A stretch of DNA of 64,000 nt from Obelidium mucronatum (GCA_025765595.1 JAIVFH010000090.1:1-64000); one strand, 5' to 3'; shown: positions 42,698 through 53,675, counted from the stretch's first letter. Program-made: numbers and translations. The notes: generated from the sequence alone by a model not told the origin.

Positions 42698-45384
42698 ATG
42701 CTTACTGCTCGCTCTGGCTCAGCAAATCCACACGGCGAACCCAACAAAGGACCCTCCCAACAACTTCAACAACAACAACAACAACAACTACAGCCAATGA
42801 ACACTGCCCAATTACCCCAAACCGTACAGCCTTCGGCACTTTACAATCTTGTTATTAAAAGCAGGTGGCGGCTGGTGAGTTTTTTTTTGGTTTTGTTTCG
42901 TTCTCGCGACTGGACACTTCGGACCTACCCTCCCGAACAAAAAAAACGAAGCTTGAGCCCTGGACTATATACTATAGCTCATTTATTGCATTGGCGATGT
43001 AGTTGGAAGTAGCCTCATGGGGGACTGCAGTGTTGGTGAATGTGCCAAGCACTTGGCGCCACCTGAATGTGACAAATCTGAGATTGAACACACGCATCAA
43101 AAAGCACCACGAACATTCACTCTGATCAAATCAATCATCCCCTGCCGAATTTTGCTGGACTATTATACAAAAAAAAAAAAGAATAACTCTTAAAATTGTT
43201 TCTCAGCTTTCTACTCTGGGAAAAGGCGCATTCGGTGAAGTTTATCTGGCGAATGATATGCTCACAGGAGAACAAGTGGCTGTTAAAATCGAATCACCTG
43301 CTTGTAAAAAGCAAGTCTTGAAGCTGGAAATATCAGTCATGAGGAAGCTACAAGGTATTTTATGTCTTCTTCTGTTTGTCAAACAATTTCTAACAACGAA
43401 CTAGACTGCCCTTACGTTGCTCAGCATGTTGGCGCAGGGCGCTTCACTTGGCCTTATACCTCAAATCTCAATCCAAACAATTCCCCATCAATTACATTGG
43501 ATATGTTACCACCAGAACACCCTGTGTATAGTTACATGGTCATGGAGCTCCTTGGTCCAAAGTAAATGCTTTCTACTTGGGTTTTCTTCCTTTCTCGTGT
43601 TTCTCACAAAGACGTCTGCGACAGTCTTTCGGAACTACGTCGAAAAAGCCCCAGTGGTCGATTTAGTATGGCGACAACTGCAATTCTGGGTCGCCAAATG
43701 CTTCGAGGGATTCAAGCGTTGCATGAAGTTGGAATCCTTCATCGGGATATCAAGCCAGGTACAAACATTCTTTTTGTGTGTGTGTGTGTGTGTGTGTGTT
43801 TGGGTTGTTCTAAGAGATTCAAAAAAGGCAACTTTTGCATGTCCTTGGTGGATGAACGTAGTCCAACAAAGCAGCGCTGTTATTTAATAGACTTTGGTTT
43901 ATCGCGAAGATATATTGGAACAAATGGCAGGATTCGTGAGGTAATTATTAAATTGATGAGGGAAACGACTTTTTTTTTCTAATGCTTTGATTCTCAGCCT
44001 CGTTCCAAAGTTGGATTCCGCGGAACCGCAAGATATGCATCCATAAGTGCGCACTTGGGAATGGTATAATGGCACTGAATTATGTACATATCTCGTGCTA
44101 ACCCTCCGCTCTCCCCATCGCAGGAGCTGAGTCGGGTCGACGATCTCTGGTCTCTCTTTTACCTTCTTGTGGAGTTTCTTGTTGGTACTTTACCATGGAA
44201 AGGCAAAGAAAAAGATACCATTGGTGACTTGAAAGTCAGTCATACCAACGCAACCCTGGTAGCAAATCTTCCTCCCTGTATGCTGTCTTTACTGGATGTC
44301 CTCAACTCCACTCACTATGAAACTGTACCTCGTTACGATGTTATCGACGCATGCTTATTTGCTCTTGGCCAAACTGTTACTTCAGAAGAGGTGTGGGATG
44401 AAAATGGAAACGGGATCGCATTGTATGATTGGGAGGTCGAAGGTTTTGGAGAGATAGATATCGCTGTTTTAAGAGATAACGGCGCGCAAGTTCGTAGATC
44501 AACCTCAATGGATGATGTTGAAGCAGGCCGAAGACGTGTTGGAGAAATGTTGGACAACCAAGATGTGTTCCAAATGTCTGAAAGCGAGATGGCTGTGGAC
44601 GGTGGCGAATTAAAAAGGCATTATCAACAGCAACCGGATGATTCTGTGGGAGGACACTTGGAAGGGGTCACTAGCTTACAGAATGGCACATTGGCAGATC
44701 CAATCACTTCTTCAACTGCTGCCTCTTCGAGTCTGCAAAACCATCCTATTGGATACCCCATTTCACCGCACAGACGCTTCTCGGATCAGTCAGCGACTTC
44801 CCTCCAGGGTGGATCCAACTATGGAAGTCCTCCCATCAATGGACTACCACGATGGGAACGGCAAAATTCTATCACTTCGATTGGAAATGGTATCAACAGT
44901 TCTTCAGCAGCGGCAATGCTTGATCCAGCCATGAACCCATTGTTGGCAGGCCGCCGATTCTCTGGTTCAGTTTCTGGTTTAGCAATTGGTTTTGAAAAGA
45001 TTGGATTTCTTAATGGCGGCGGTGCTTCCAATGTTGGATCGTCTGATGAAACCATGAGGCAAATTGGGGAAGACGTGGACGCTGAAAAAATGGTTTGTAA
45101 TTAGTACACTCATGTTTTTTTTTTCTAAAAGGAATCTAACTAATGCTTGACAGACACCGCCCCCACTGCCACATCGAACATCACCAGACGGAACAATTCC
45201 TTCACCGGGAATCCCATTAAATTTCCCAACGTGAGAAATTTTTGTCTTGGAGTTGTAGTAAACGGTATTTTTCTAACTCCTAATGAAAAAAAAAAATCGC
45301 AGGCCCCCATCTCAACCTGTTCCAATCAAGAAGACGGACGTTCGACTGCGTAATTTTAAATTCCCAAACACTGATAGCAAGTAA
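42698..45384 (+). CDS. Casein kinase 1 / TTBK-like protein kinase, copy 2, with C-terminal extension
   Basis: Nine exons: 42698-42874, 43207-43354, 43405-43561, 43625-43758, 43828-43940, 43998-44063, 44124-45092, 45154-45230, 45303-45384, all in phase, giving 640 residues. The N-terminus is Gln-rich. Kinase motifs: LGKGAFGEVYLA, VAVKIE, LHRDIKPGNFCM, YLIDFGLSRRY, GFRGTARYASISAH, DDLWSLFYLLVEFLVGTLPWK. Exon 4 must begin at 43625 (GPNLSELRRK), which matches GQNISELRQK of copy 1. A Ser/Gly-rich tail of about 300 residues and a basic C-terminus (KKTDVRLRN) follow the kinase domain and may serve regulation or targeting. Intron 1 is unusually long (332 bp), and intron 4 holds a (GT)n run. Confidence 0.88.
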
Positions 45385-45832
45385 CTCCTCTCCTCTGAAA
45401 TTTATGGGAAAAAAAAATAACCTACAATGGGAATGGACGAATCATAACAAAATGAACTTCAAAAAAGAAAAAAAAAAAGAAAAAGAAAGAGGGACCTTAT
45501 AAGTATTTTCTGTAGAAAGCATTTATTTATCGTATATATTTTGTGTTTTTTTTTAATGTTTTTTTTTTCAACGTTTGGTTGTGTTGCTTTTGGAGGAGGA
45601 AAGACTCTCTTATTTTTTATGTGAACGTAAATATAAGCAGCTATTTTACTGTATTTTTTTATTTTTGGTTCATTTCAGGGTGATTTTGCCGCGAAATTGT
45701 ACTATGATATTCCCCTTTCCAGATGATGGTCAAAATAAATATTTCATGTTAATCTATTGTTTTATTTTCTAATAATTGGATGGGCTTTTCAACGCCTGCT
45801 AAACTTTATTACGACCAAACAGCTGCCATTTT

Positions 45833-47525
45833 TCACTCTTCATTTAACTCCATATTCAAGAATTGATCGGTCAACGAAATGGTTGCCTTCCCCAAGTACC
45901 CCTCTAACTCCACAACCTTGCATAACGCCGCTTTTGCGGTGTAGTCCTTGAAGTTTTCAAATCCTAAATCCTTATAAACAGAAGGATATGCATCCACCAA
46001 CAGTTTCCCAACCTGACTTCTCAACACATTTCGTTGTCCATCCTGTTTGTGAAACCGCTGAAGGGTTTTGATCAAGGGAATATATTTTTCCAATTTCTCT
46101 TCCACCGCGTCCAGGTACGAAGGTGGCTCATACCCGTCGTCCATAACTTCCTTCTTCCAATCAACCACACCTGGTTCGTCCCCTGAGACATCATTGTGAA
46201 TCAAAATGGTTGATATGCCCTTATGCTTCAATCTGTTCAAGGCTCTCTTTGACAAGCTATCACTGCTAATGAGAACAATAGTGGCATGACGAGAATCGAC
46301 TACAGAGTCAACCATATCCTGTACAAGAGTGTCTTGGTAATGACAACTGACACCTGCTGATTCAAGATCAAGGCATGTAGGATTCGAAGGAGAAAGGCTA
46401 CTACTGGCAACATAGGCGTTGAAAGAAAACTTTTTGGCACTGGGAAGTAGTTTCTTGATTTGGTTCAAAATTTCGCAAGCTTGCAGGTTTCCAAAAATTG
46501 GATAATTCACGTAATCCCAAAAGACAGAAACGGTTTCCGTTGCAGTCTTATGCTCAGCATCCGGTCTGCAACAAACAAAAGCTTTAGCCCCAGCAAGGAA
46601 CAACGGTCTTTAGAACTCACATTGAATGATTTGCTTTTCTATCGCGATCCATGTCAATTACGGCTGTTGGAGGCTCCCTATGTGTTTCGTCAATCGACAA
46701 CAATCAAAGAGATTCAAGAGAGTACTCACGGAATTTTTTCCGTTGAAGTCTTATGATCAGGTCTGCAACAAACAAAAGTTTTAGCCCCAGCAAAGAACAA
46801 CGGTATTCAGAACTCACATTGAATGATTTAATTTTCTATCGCCATATATGTCGATGTCTGGTGGAGGCTCCCTATGTGTTTCGTCAATCGACAGCAATCA
46901 AAGAGATTCAAGAGAGTACTCACGGAACTTGAACAGTTGCAATAGTAAGGTTTTGGCCTCCTTTCGAATGCTCTTTACAAAAATCCAGAAGTTTGTAACC
47001 AGAGGTAACCTCTCTCGTACGATTGCAATGGTCTTTTGGGCAATACAGATGGAGTTCTTTGGGGCTTGACAGCTCCCCCAACAGCTGATCTACAAAGTCG
47101 GTGAAACGGTCCAAGCGGGTGTTGTCTTTTCCGTCTTTTCCCCGAATCGTCAGCATAGCAACCAAACTGTTTGGCTTTGAAACATGGCTCTCCAATTTGT
47201 CCAGGCTTTGTTTCAATCTCCTAAAGGCAGCTAGGCAAGCTTTGGTCGAAACTGATTCCAAATGAGCTTGATTTTCTTGGCGGTGATCATCTACTGGTTG
47301 GTGGGGCATCGTCTGCTGTTGGGGAACCTGTTGGGCACCGCTCAGTAGCTGTTGAATCTGTAATTGCTGTTGTAGGACAAGAGGTATCAAGTTTTGAAGC
47401 AACTGTTGACCCTGATCTGGTTGTAGAATTTGCGGTTGTAGAGGTGGTTGGGACGACGGGTCCAAAAAGGGTGAAGCTGCCGAATTCGATGCTCCATTGG
47501 AGACGAAAGCACTGCCGGTAAACAT
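45833..47525 (-). CDS. NYN-domain (MARF1/limkain-b1-like) protein with duplicated exon pair
   Basis: Five exons: 47525-46924, 46871-46818, 46762-46730, 46677-46621, 46565-45833, in phase, 492 residues. The N-terminal 200 residues are Gln/Pro-rich, then contain a segment with C-x4-HCNRTREV. An NYN (PIN-like) domain begins at TVSVFWDYVNYPIFGN (about residue 260), includes ATIVLISSDSLSKRALNRL and ends by 400. These domains are metal-dependent RNA nucleases in MARF1-type proteins. The C-terminus (PLIKTLQRFHKQDGQRNVLR to GYLGKATISL) is helical and resembles a LOTUS/OST-HTH domain. Exons 2-3 and exon 4 plus the start of exon 5 are near copies, with matching introns (52, 55, 52, 55 bp). It diverges from the Cys-rich gene at 47663. 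Confidence 0.85.
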
Positions 47526-47662
47526 GAGTTACAAGCGTTTTCTGAGAGGTTGATTTTGAAACACCTTTGTCTCTAAACTTATTATACGTCTTGTAAATCG
47601 AAAAAATTGTTGGAGATTGAGCGTTTTCTGCATTGCAGAAAGAAAAATTGCTGGAGATCGCA

Positions 47663-48328
47663 ATGCGAGAATTTCTTTGCAATGCAAGAATAAATAACAT
47701 AAATGCATCAACGGAGAAGGAAAAATTATTAAAATTCTCTCAAATGGTTTGCAGCGCAATTATCCAAAGCGGGCCAAGACAGGGACAACGTTGCAATCGC
47801 CAAAACACAATTGATGGTCGTTGTCGCGAGTATCATGCCAAGTGTGCCAGTCCAACATGCAGAAAGCTCATGCGCATGTTTGCAACCAACGACTTTCTTC
47901 CTTTCTGTTGTTTTGCCCACCAGAATCCGAACCAAACCGATGTTTCGTTATTGCGTCTGGACCAGTTTCGAGCCAAAGTTCTCGACGACTTGGAGTACCG
48001 TTACGTCAAGTGCCCATACACAAACCAAAATCTTTCTGCACACAAGGAAGTGGAGCACATTCTTGAACTTCAAACACATAGAGATGCGCTGGATCGCATT
48101 GGCCGAACCCATCGGAAGATCATGATCCCTTTTGTCCGCGACAACCTTGCCAATAACCTGTGCAACCTTGCTTTGACCAATCCACAGGTCAACAGAGCAA
48201 AATTTGACGGTGTCTATGCCTGCTCTGAAGCGTTCAAGGCAGGAACCATGAATGATGCTGCAAATCGCGAGTCTTACTCTTTAGGAACACACTTAGAACA
48301 TCAAATGAGCGTGACCAAGTCACGGTGA
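47663..48328 (+). CDS. Cys-rich protein with HNH-like motif, unknown function
   Basis: A single exon of 221 residues is read from the ATG at 47663; an alternative ATG at 47744 gives 194 residues and begins exactly at the conserved-looking Cys region. Residues in this region (CSAIIQSGPRQGQRC, GRCREYHAKC, PTCRKLM, FCCFAHQ) suggest one or two zinc sites. The C-terminal half has EVEHILELQTHRDAL, then NLANNLCNLALTNPQVNRAK. Its His and Asn spacing recalls HNH/ENDO VII-type nucleases (E-H-I-x-E-L ... N ... N-x-x-K). I cannot confirm the fold. It is divergent from the NYN gene with about 140 bp between the ATGs, so they may share a promoter. Confidence 0.6.
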   Translation: MREFLCNARINNINASTEKEKLLKFSQMVCSAIIQSGPRQGQRCNRQNTIDGRCREYHAKCASPTCRKLMRMFATNDFLPFCCFAHQNPNQTDVSLLRLDQFRAKVLDDLEYRYVKCPYTNQNLSAHKEVEHILELQTHRDALDRIGRTHRKIMIPFVRDNLANNLCNLALTNPQVNRAKFDGVYACSEAFKAGTMNDAANRESYSLGTHLEHQMSVTKSR

Positions 48329-48735
48329 ATAGTGCAAAACGTTCTGAGACTGCCAAACAACAGTCCCTGTCTCGAGAAACATGCTAGCGATGCTTCGTCG
48401 ATTCGCTGTGTTAAATTTGCCAACCAGTAACGTCTTCCCTCAATAGCCAGTTCCTTTTGATTTTAGTGTGCTAACTGTAAATATGGGACTTTTAATTTCC
48501 TCAGAAACTCGTGGGAGCTAGTACAGATAGCAAGTCGCTTTTTGCCTCCGTGACTCTTCCAGCTATTCTTCGAAAGCCATGCCATTCGAGGATCTTAAGA
48601 TTGCGCTGCGGTCGCTGAAGCAAAAGCCGTTTTGTTACTTTGAGGAGAGAGCAAGTTCAAGATTTGAATACTAACCCAGTTTTCAAGGCACCTGAAGGGA
48701 CAAAAGTGTTCTTTAAGGAGGAACCAAGTATTTAC
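48329..48735. other. Convergent intergenic region
   Basis: About 400 bp lie between the stop of the Cys-rich gene and the stop of the receptor gene. A 31-codon frame (MPFEDLKIALRSLKQ..., from 48579) is present but unsupported. I see no RNA gene or repeat here. Confidence 0.4.
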
Positions 48736-49791
48736 TTATTTCAAAAACAGCTTCATGTTTTCTTGAAACTCCTTGTTAAAGTACTCAAAAATAATCGGAT
48801 CAGCAAGCTCCTGCATAATCGCACAAAAGCACGTTGCCATATCAAGTGCCACAGAAACAGGCTGGCCCGTCGTAAACTCAATGTAAATGCGAAACAAGAA
48901 CGGAAGCCATCCAATCACAAACGCTGCCACAACAGCCACACTTTGAATCAATAACCCGCGTTCTTGCTTTTTTATTGCAGCTGCAGTGTATGAATCGCGC
49001 CCTTGCGGAATCGTCACAACGGTCTCTCGTCTCCCAGACTTTGTGGCCGCCGTTGCTTCCGTTGAGCTAATACTATCAGATCGATCGCGTTTGCTTTCTT
49101 GCCTTGAAGTTTCCCCTGCAATGCCTCTGCTGTTGGTTGATTCCATTTCCATTACAGACTTGCGTAATCTCTTGTAAATCAACGCGTAGATGACAGCCAT
49201 GAACACGGTCGATCCGCCAATAAACACCAACGCCGCGATTCTAAAGAAAACCCCAAACGGATTGGGAGTTGTCCAATCTAAATTGCAATACAATTCTGAC
49301 GGTTGGGGAATGTACAGTGGCTCATGGAGAATCATTGGTAGAAACGCCAATATGGCCCAAAACACCAATGAGCATGCCGAAAATATCCACATTTGTTCTT
49401 TCTTGACGGGTTTCCCCCAGATGATCATCAGATACCGTAAAAATGGGAGAGTAGCCATGAAGGAGATGGACATGACAACTCCTAGCATGGCCGTTGAAGC
49501 AATAGCGGCGCAGATCATGGAGCTCTTGTGCAAGTTTATGATTTCGGACGCTGATAGGATCATAATCCACATATTGATTGACGTGATGCAGTTGGCACAG
49601 CACAAACACAAGGACAGATATGATGCAGGGCTGAGGGACGCTACTCGGTAAAAGTTTGGGATCGCCACGCGCAAGTTTAAAGTCAGCGATATGAAATACG
49701 GGATGATGAGCCATAACGCGTTAAAATTCATTGGATGATGTTTTCGCGGGGGAATCTTGGGATTGCCAAAACGAAGAAAACGCAATGTCAA
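48736..49791 (-). CDS. Seven-transmembrane receptor with rhodopsin-like (class A) signatures
   Basis: A single exon of 351 residues (or 331 from the Met at 49731). Seven hydrophobic helices are clear: WLIIPYFISLTL; YLSLCLCCANCIT; STAMLGVVMSISFMA; WIFSACSLVFWAILAF; RIAALVFIGGSTVFM; SVAVVAAFVIGWLPF; and MATCFCAIMQELADPIIF. Class A-like marks are a Cys before helix 3 (SSMIC) with a partner in the second extracellular loop (ELYCNLD), an LRY in the DRY position, xGWLPF in helix 6 (CWxP position), and DPIIFEYFN in the NPxxY position. Loop 3 is long, Ser-rich and basic. A G-protein-coupled role is likely; the ligand is unknown. Fungal receptors are mostly of other classes, so this is notable. Confidence 0.8.
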   Translation of the reverse strand: MTLRFLRFGNPKIPPRKHHPMNFNALWLIIPYFISLTLNLRVAIPNFYRVASLSPASYLSLCLCCANCITSINMWIMILSASEIINLHKSSMICAAIASTAMLGVVMSISFMATLPFLRYLMIIWGKPVKKEQMWIFSACSLVFWAILAFLPMILHEPLYIPQPSELYCNLDWTTPNPFGVFFRIAALVFIGGSTVFMAVIYALIYKRLRKSVMEMESTNSRGIAGETSRQESKRDRSDSISSTEATAATKSGRRETVVTIPQGRDSYTAAAIKKQERGLLIQSVAVVAAFVIGWLPFLFRIYIEFTTGQPVSVALDMATCFCAIMQELADPIIFEYFNKEFQENMKLFLK

Positions 49792-50032
49792 TATTTTAAC
49801 GAATTGAAATGATGAAATCGTGGTTTTTTTTACTACGCATCAACAGTTCCTCAAGTGGATTGGGTCATATGCTTTATGTTTTTGTTTGCTGAGTACGACA
49901 AGAAGCCACTTACCATTCTTTACAAGAGAGCATGAGTTATTAAATTATTGAATAGAAAGTAAATCATTCTCTTCTGTCAGGTCAGGTTGTTGAGTAGAAT
50001 AATGCATAATTTATGAGAGAAATACGTATTCT

Positions 50033-50651
50033 TTACACCATCACAATCAACATCGCGGTTGCCAGAATCATTTGATTGGTTTCCCTCTATCAAATTTCAA
50101 AAAAAAAAAAAAATGAGTTTCGATGAAAAAAGATATCTGCCCATGTTTACCAAAATATCTGTAAGGTATGCATGAGGAGAGTCTTCGTTTTCCGCAGCTC
50201 TGTCGTCGATGGCCTGGATGAGAGGATTTTCATAGTATTCCTCCTGATTGGCAAGGGTACCGAAAAAGTCCCTGATGGCACCAATATCACCGTCGGCAAC
50301 TGCCGCGTCAAGTAGCTCCATGTCCTCAGAACTGAGTATTCCAGCTGGGAGTCGGTGGTACGCAAACTGAATATCGAGCAAGGGTGTGCTTTGTGCGGGA
50401 AAAGTAAAGGGGACCATTTCTTTCATATCGGCCATGGCCTTTAGGCGATCCATCGACTGCTGCAGCTTTGCAATCTCCAGCTTTTGCGCCTTATCTTTCT
50501 CCTGCATCTGCTGCAGCTTTGCAATCTCCTCCTTTTGCTCCTTATCTTTCTCCTGCAATTGAAGCAGCTTGAGTCTGAGATTCTCTGACTCAAGTCTGAG
50601 TCTCTCGGACTCGGCGCGGAGTTCGGCTTCTTCTAGATCGCGATTGTCCAT
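50033..50651 (-). CDS. Coiled-coil protein, unknown function
   Basis: Best model: exons 50651-50151 and 50086-50033 with a 64-bp intron (GTAAAC donor, GATAG acceptor), 184 residues. Without splicing, the frame runs on into a poly-Phe tail from a T-tract, which is unlikely. Residues 1-70 form a strong coiled coil (RLRLESENLRLKLLQLQEKD, with a near repeat EEIAKLQQMQEKDKAQKLEIAKLQQ). The rest is globular, with LSSEDMELLDAAVADGDIGAIRD recalling a single ankyrin-like helix pair. It lies just downstream of a second coiled-coil gene on the same strand. No known domain. Confidence 0.6.
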
Positions 50652-50744
50652 CTGACACTATTTTTTTTTATGAAAAAAATCATTTTTTTTTTTACTTTTC
50701 TTATATAAACTATATTAAAATTAAGTGAAGCAGGAAGTACTTAA

Positions 50745-51895
50745 TCATGAACCAAGATCTTGATTGTTCTGATTGTTTTGATTGTTTTGATTGTTTTGAT
50801 TGTTTTGATTATTCTGATTGTTCGGTTGGCCAACTATTGCAGGGGCTACAGCATTCCCGGTTGCAGCCTGGCCAGCAAGTTGTGCCATTTGTCGCCGTAT
50901 TTCATCAATCTGATTTTGCTGGTTTTCAGAATTGGTTGTCATTCGACCAATTTGCTCTTGCTGTTGGGCAACTGTCTGTTCAAGCTGACTGATTTGCTTT
51001 TTTTGTTCCCTGTTTTCTTTTCGTAGAGCTTCAATTTCTTCTTGTTGCCCCCGTAAGTCTCTCTTATGTTCGCGAAGAGCTGTACCATGACCATCGAGAA
51101 TTTTTTTCTCTCTTGTGATGTCTGACTGGACTTTTTTCACGTCTTTCTTAATGTTGCCTATATCAGAGGTGTTGGTAGCTACATCAGACGCCAATTGAGC
51201 TTCATTTGCTGCGTCCAACCGAGCCATTGCGTCGCTCAAATCAACAGCTCTGTTGGTTTGTACGTAATTCAAGGTGGCTGCCACTGTATTCCGACCGGCT
51301 TCTTTGAGAATGTTTGGTCCCACTCGATTCAGCTGCTTGTATGCTTCGAGAGCAGCTTCTTGGGCTTCTCCTCCGACAAAGGGTTGATCCAACATCCCAG
51401 ATAATTGTTTCGCAGCAGTGTTAATGGCTTCATTGTCTGCTTGCCGTTGGTCGGCCTTTGCGACAAGGCCGCCAATCTGTCAAGAATTTAGAGAATTATA
51501 TATGGATACATAGAGATAGAGAGAGGGAGGGGGTTGTTACAAACTTTGCCTTCGGAAAAGTTTTATGGATGGTTGACCATCGCGGAAAATATTAAAAATG
51601 AATGTCAACACTTAACCATATATCCAGCAACAGTACTGATTCCAGTGGCAGCACCAGCGGACATTTCCCCAAGTTTTTCAACTCCAGAGGCGGCCACAGC
51701 GCCAGGAAGTCCCGTTGAAAGAGCTTCAGCGGCCATATTCCCCACATCTCGAACTGCAGTGGATGTTTTTGAATTTGCATTTGTCCTTTCCTCAATAGCC
51801 CGCAGGAATTCTGCGGGTTTGTCGCGCGTCACCACCATTGAAACAAAGACATCCTCCACAGTTAAAGGATCTTTGGCGTTGTGGTATGGAGGCAC
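50745..51895 (-). CDS. Gly-rich hydrophobic plus coiled-coil protein (5' end uncertain)
   Basis: Exons 51895(or 51838)-51617 and 51476-50745 are joined by a 140-bp intron (GTTAAG donor, GACAG acceptor). The protein has about 336 residues if read from the open frame at 51895, which lacks an ATG; the first in-frame ATG is 51838, and an upstream exon is possible. Residues near the junction (AAGAATGISTVAGYMIGGLVA) form a Gly/Ala-rich hydrophobic helix, perhaps a membrane or membrane-inserting segment. A long coiled coil follows (SDIGNIKKDVKKVQSDITRE, RKENREQKKQISQLEQTVAQQ). The C-terminus is an Asn-Asn-Gln repeat encoded by a 9-bp microsatellite (50760-50820). Function is unknown. Confidence 0.6.
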
Positions 51896-52157
51896 TATAA
51901 TGCTGGAGTGCCTGTTGCCCTCAAAGGTGAAGGGGGCGCAAGGAGTTGACAGTCCTGGCAGTTCTGGTCAATAAAAGTGTGCGTGTGTGTGTGTGACGTT
52001 TCCTGCACCAACCGATATTGACCGTGGTGTGAGCGGGTGCAGACGGCGCCGCCGCCGTGCTCACTAAGAAGCCATAGCCTTGGCTCATTGGTTCAGATTT
52101 CTTTCACCGAGATTCCAGAATACCGACAACAAAGAAAACAGAGAAAACAAAGAAACA

Positions 52158-53343
52158 ATGGCGCAGACGCAGACGCAGACGCTCTTGCACCAGCGCACGC
52201 TGTACAGCTACGGCGCGATTGCGCACAGCCTCGAGCTGCTTGTCGCCAGCATCCCGCATCTGCGGCTGCGGCCGACGGCGGCGCACGCGGCGGCGGCGTG
52301 GCTGGCTGAAGGCGCAGCTGAAGGCGGAGTTGAAGGCACCAACACCAGCACCAACACGCTCACTGCCGACGCGCTGTTCTGCGGCCACGCGGCCAAGGCG
52401 CTGGCGGCCGCATCCCACGCCGGCGAGTCGCGGGCGCGCGTGGGCCTGGCGGCGCTGCTGCGGTGAGTCTTGTTCGTGCTCCGTGCCCCGTGCTGCGTGC
52501 GTACTAACGCCTGCGGACTCCAGCATCGCCCACTGTCTCGCCCAGCTGCGCGTCCTCCGCACAAAGACAACTGACGCGGACCTCGATGACGCCGCCCCGC
52601 GTGCCTACGAACCAATCCAGGCCCCCGCCGGACCCTCCCTCACCCTGGCGTTTATCCAATCCTCATACACCCACTCGGACGCGTTCAAAGACGCGCTGCA
52701 CGCCGTCAAAGTCGCCGAAAACTGTCTGCTCTCCCACATTGTGCCGTGTGTCGTTGCGGCTGTCAATCTCACCCTCGAACTGGGCATCGAAAGCCTTGCC
52801 CAAATGGATACTTCCACTGTTGAGCTGGCTGCCTTAATTGAACCCAGTCAGCCTGTTGCCGATTCGCTCGTGACTTTCTCTCCTGCTTTTGAAAAAGTCT
52901 TTTCTGGTGTCGACGTTCTTGCTCGCCTCAAGATGGCCGTTGACTTGAAAAACCCAGATTACTTTCTTCAACCCACCTATATCGAGGCCCGTCTAGACTT
53001 GAGGGAGGAATTTCGGAATTTCCCTGATAAACGACCCGACCGTTACTTTAAAGCCTTGCCTGGATACGACGCTATTCGTGAATTTATTCTTCGTCAAATC
53101 AACTCGGGTGTCTTTTTCGAATTCCAAGAATTCAAGAGTTTCTGTAATGCTGAAGGAACGGGTACTTTGTTTGCTGTTTCCTTAAACAAGTCACATTCAA
53201 ATCCTGTTGTACTGTTGGGCGAAGCCCAAGTCCGTTTGGAAAAGGGTGTTGCATATGCTGTTTACTTTACATATGACGTGGCTGCTTCATTTCCAGTCGA
53301 CTTGGGATGGGAGAGTGTTACAAAGACGAATCCAACAACTTGA
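52158..53343 (+). CDS. Two-exon protein of unknown function
   Basis: Exons 52158-52462 and 52524-53343, with a 61-bp intron in phase (R then IAHCLAQL), give 374 residues. The N-terminal part is GC-rich and Ala-rich, starting MAQTQTQTLLHQRTLYSYGA. The C-terminal half is alpha/beta with aromatic residues (RQINSGVFFEFQEFKSFCNA, TLFAVSLNKS). I recognise no family. There is no signal peptide or membrane segment. Its 5' end is copied, inverted and frameshifted at 53554-53675, and flanking AT-rich blocks are also repeated, so the 3' side of the gene has been rearranged. Confidence 0.7.
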
Positions 53344-53553
53344 TGCCGATATTTTTAGCTTAACTAACTTAGTAATAAACATGAAATTTGCTTTCGTTCA
53401 AAATACCTCACAATCTGAGACAATCAAATCCTGTTGTTAGCGTTTTAATGTCACAAACAAGCAACAAATTTGTTGACCTTGAAGCTTGACTTCCACCCTT
53501 TGCTTCGGAAGGCGTTCCGAACTGAAAATTTTGACTTTGAAAGAAAATTTAAC

Positions 53554-53675
53554 ATGGGCCGCAGCCGCAGATGCGGGATGCTGGTAACAAGCAGATCGAG
53601 ACCGTGCATGATCACGCCGTAGCTGTACAACGTGCGCTGGTGCAAGATCGTCTCGTCTGCGTCTGCGCCATTGTG
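53554..53675 (-). pseudogene. Inverted, frameshifted copy of the 5' end of the 52158 gene
   Basis: On the minus strand, from ATGGCGCAGACGCAGACG (53671 down) the sequence follows 52158-52280, including HQRTLYSYG and SIPHLRLRP. An indel soon after the start shifts the frame, and homology stops at about 53554. Related AT-rich blocks with CAAGCTTGACT and TGAAAATTTTGAC occur on either side (53480-53545 and 53770-53872). Confidence 0.75.

Noticed and set aside
42875..43206. Separate small gene in the long first intron of kinase copy 2
   Set aside because: No frame with features; splice sites in phase join the flanking kinase exons, so it is an intron.
48640..48954. 104-codon basic frame overlapping the receptor's 3' end
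   Set aside because: Mostly antisense to the receptor gene; no independent support.
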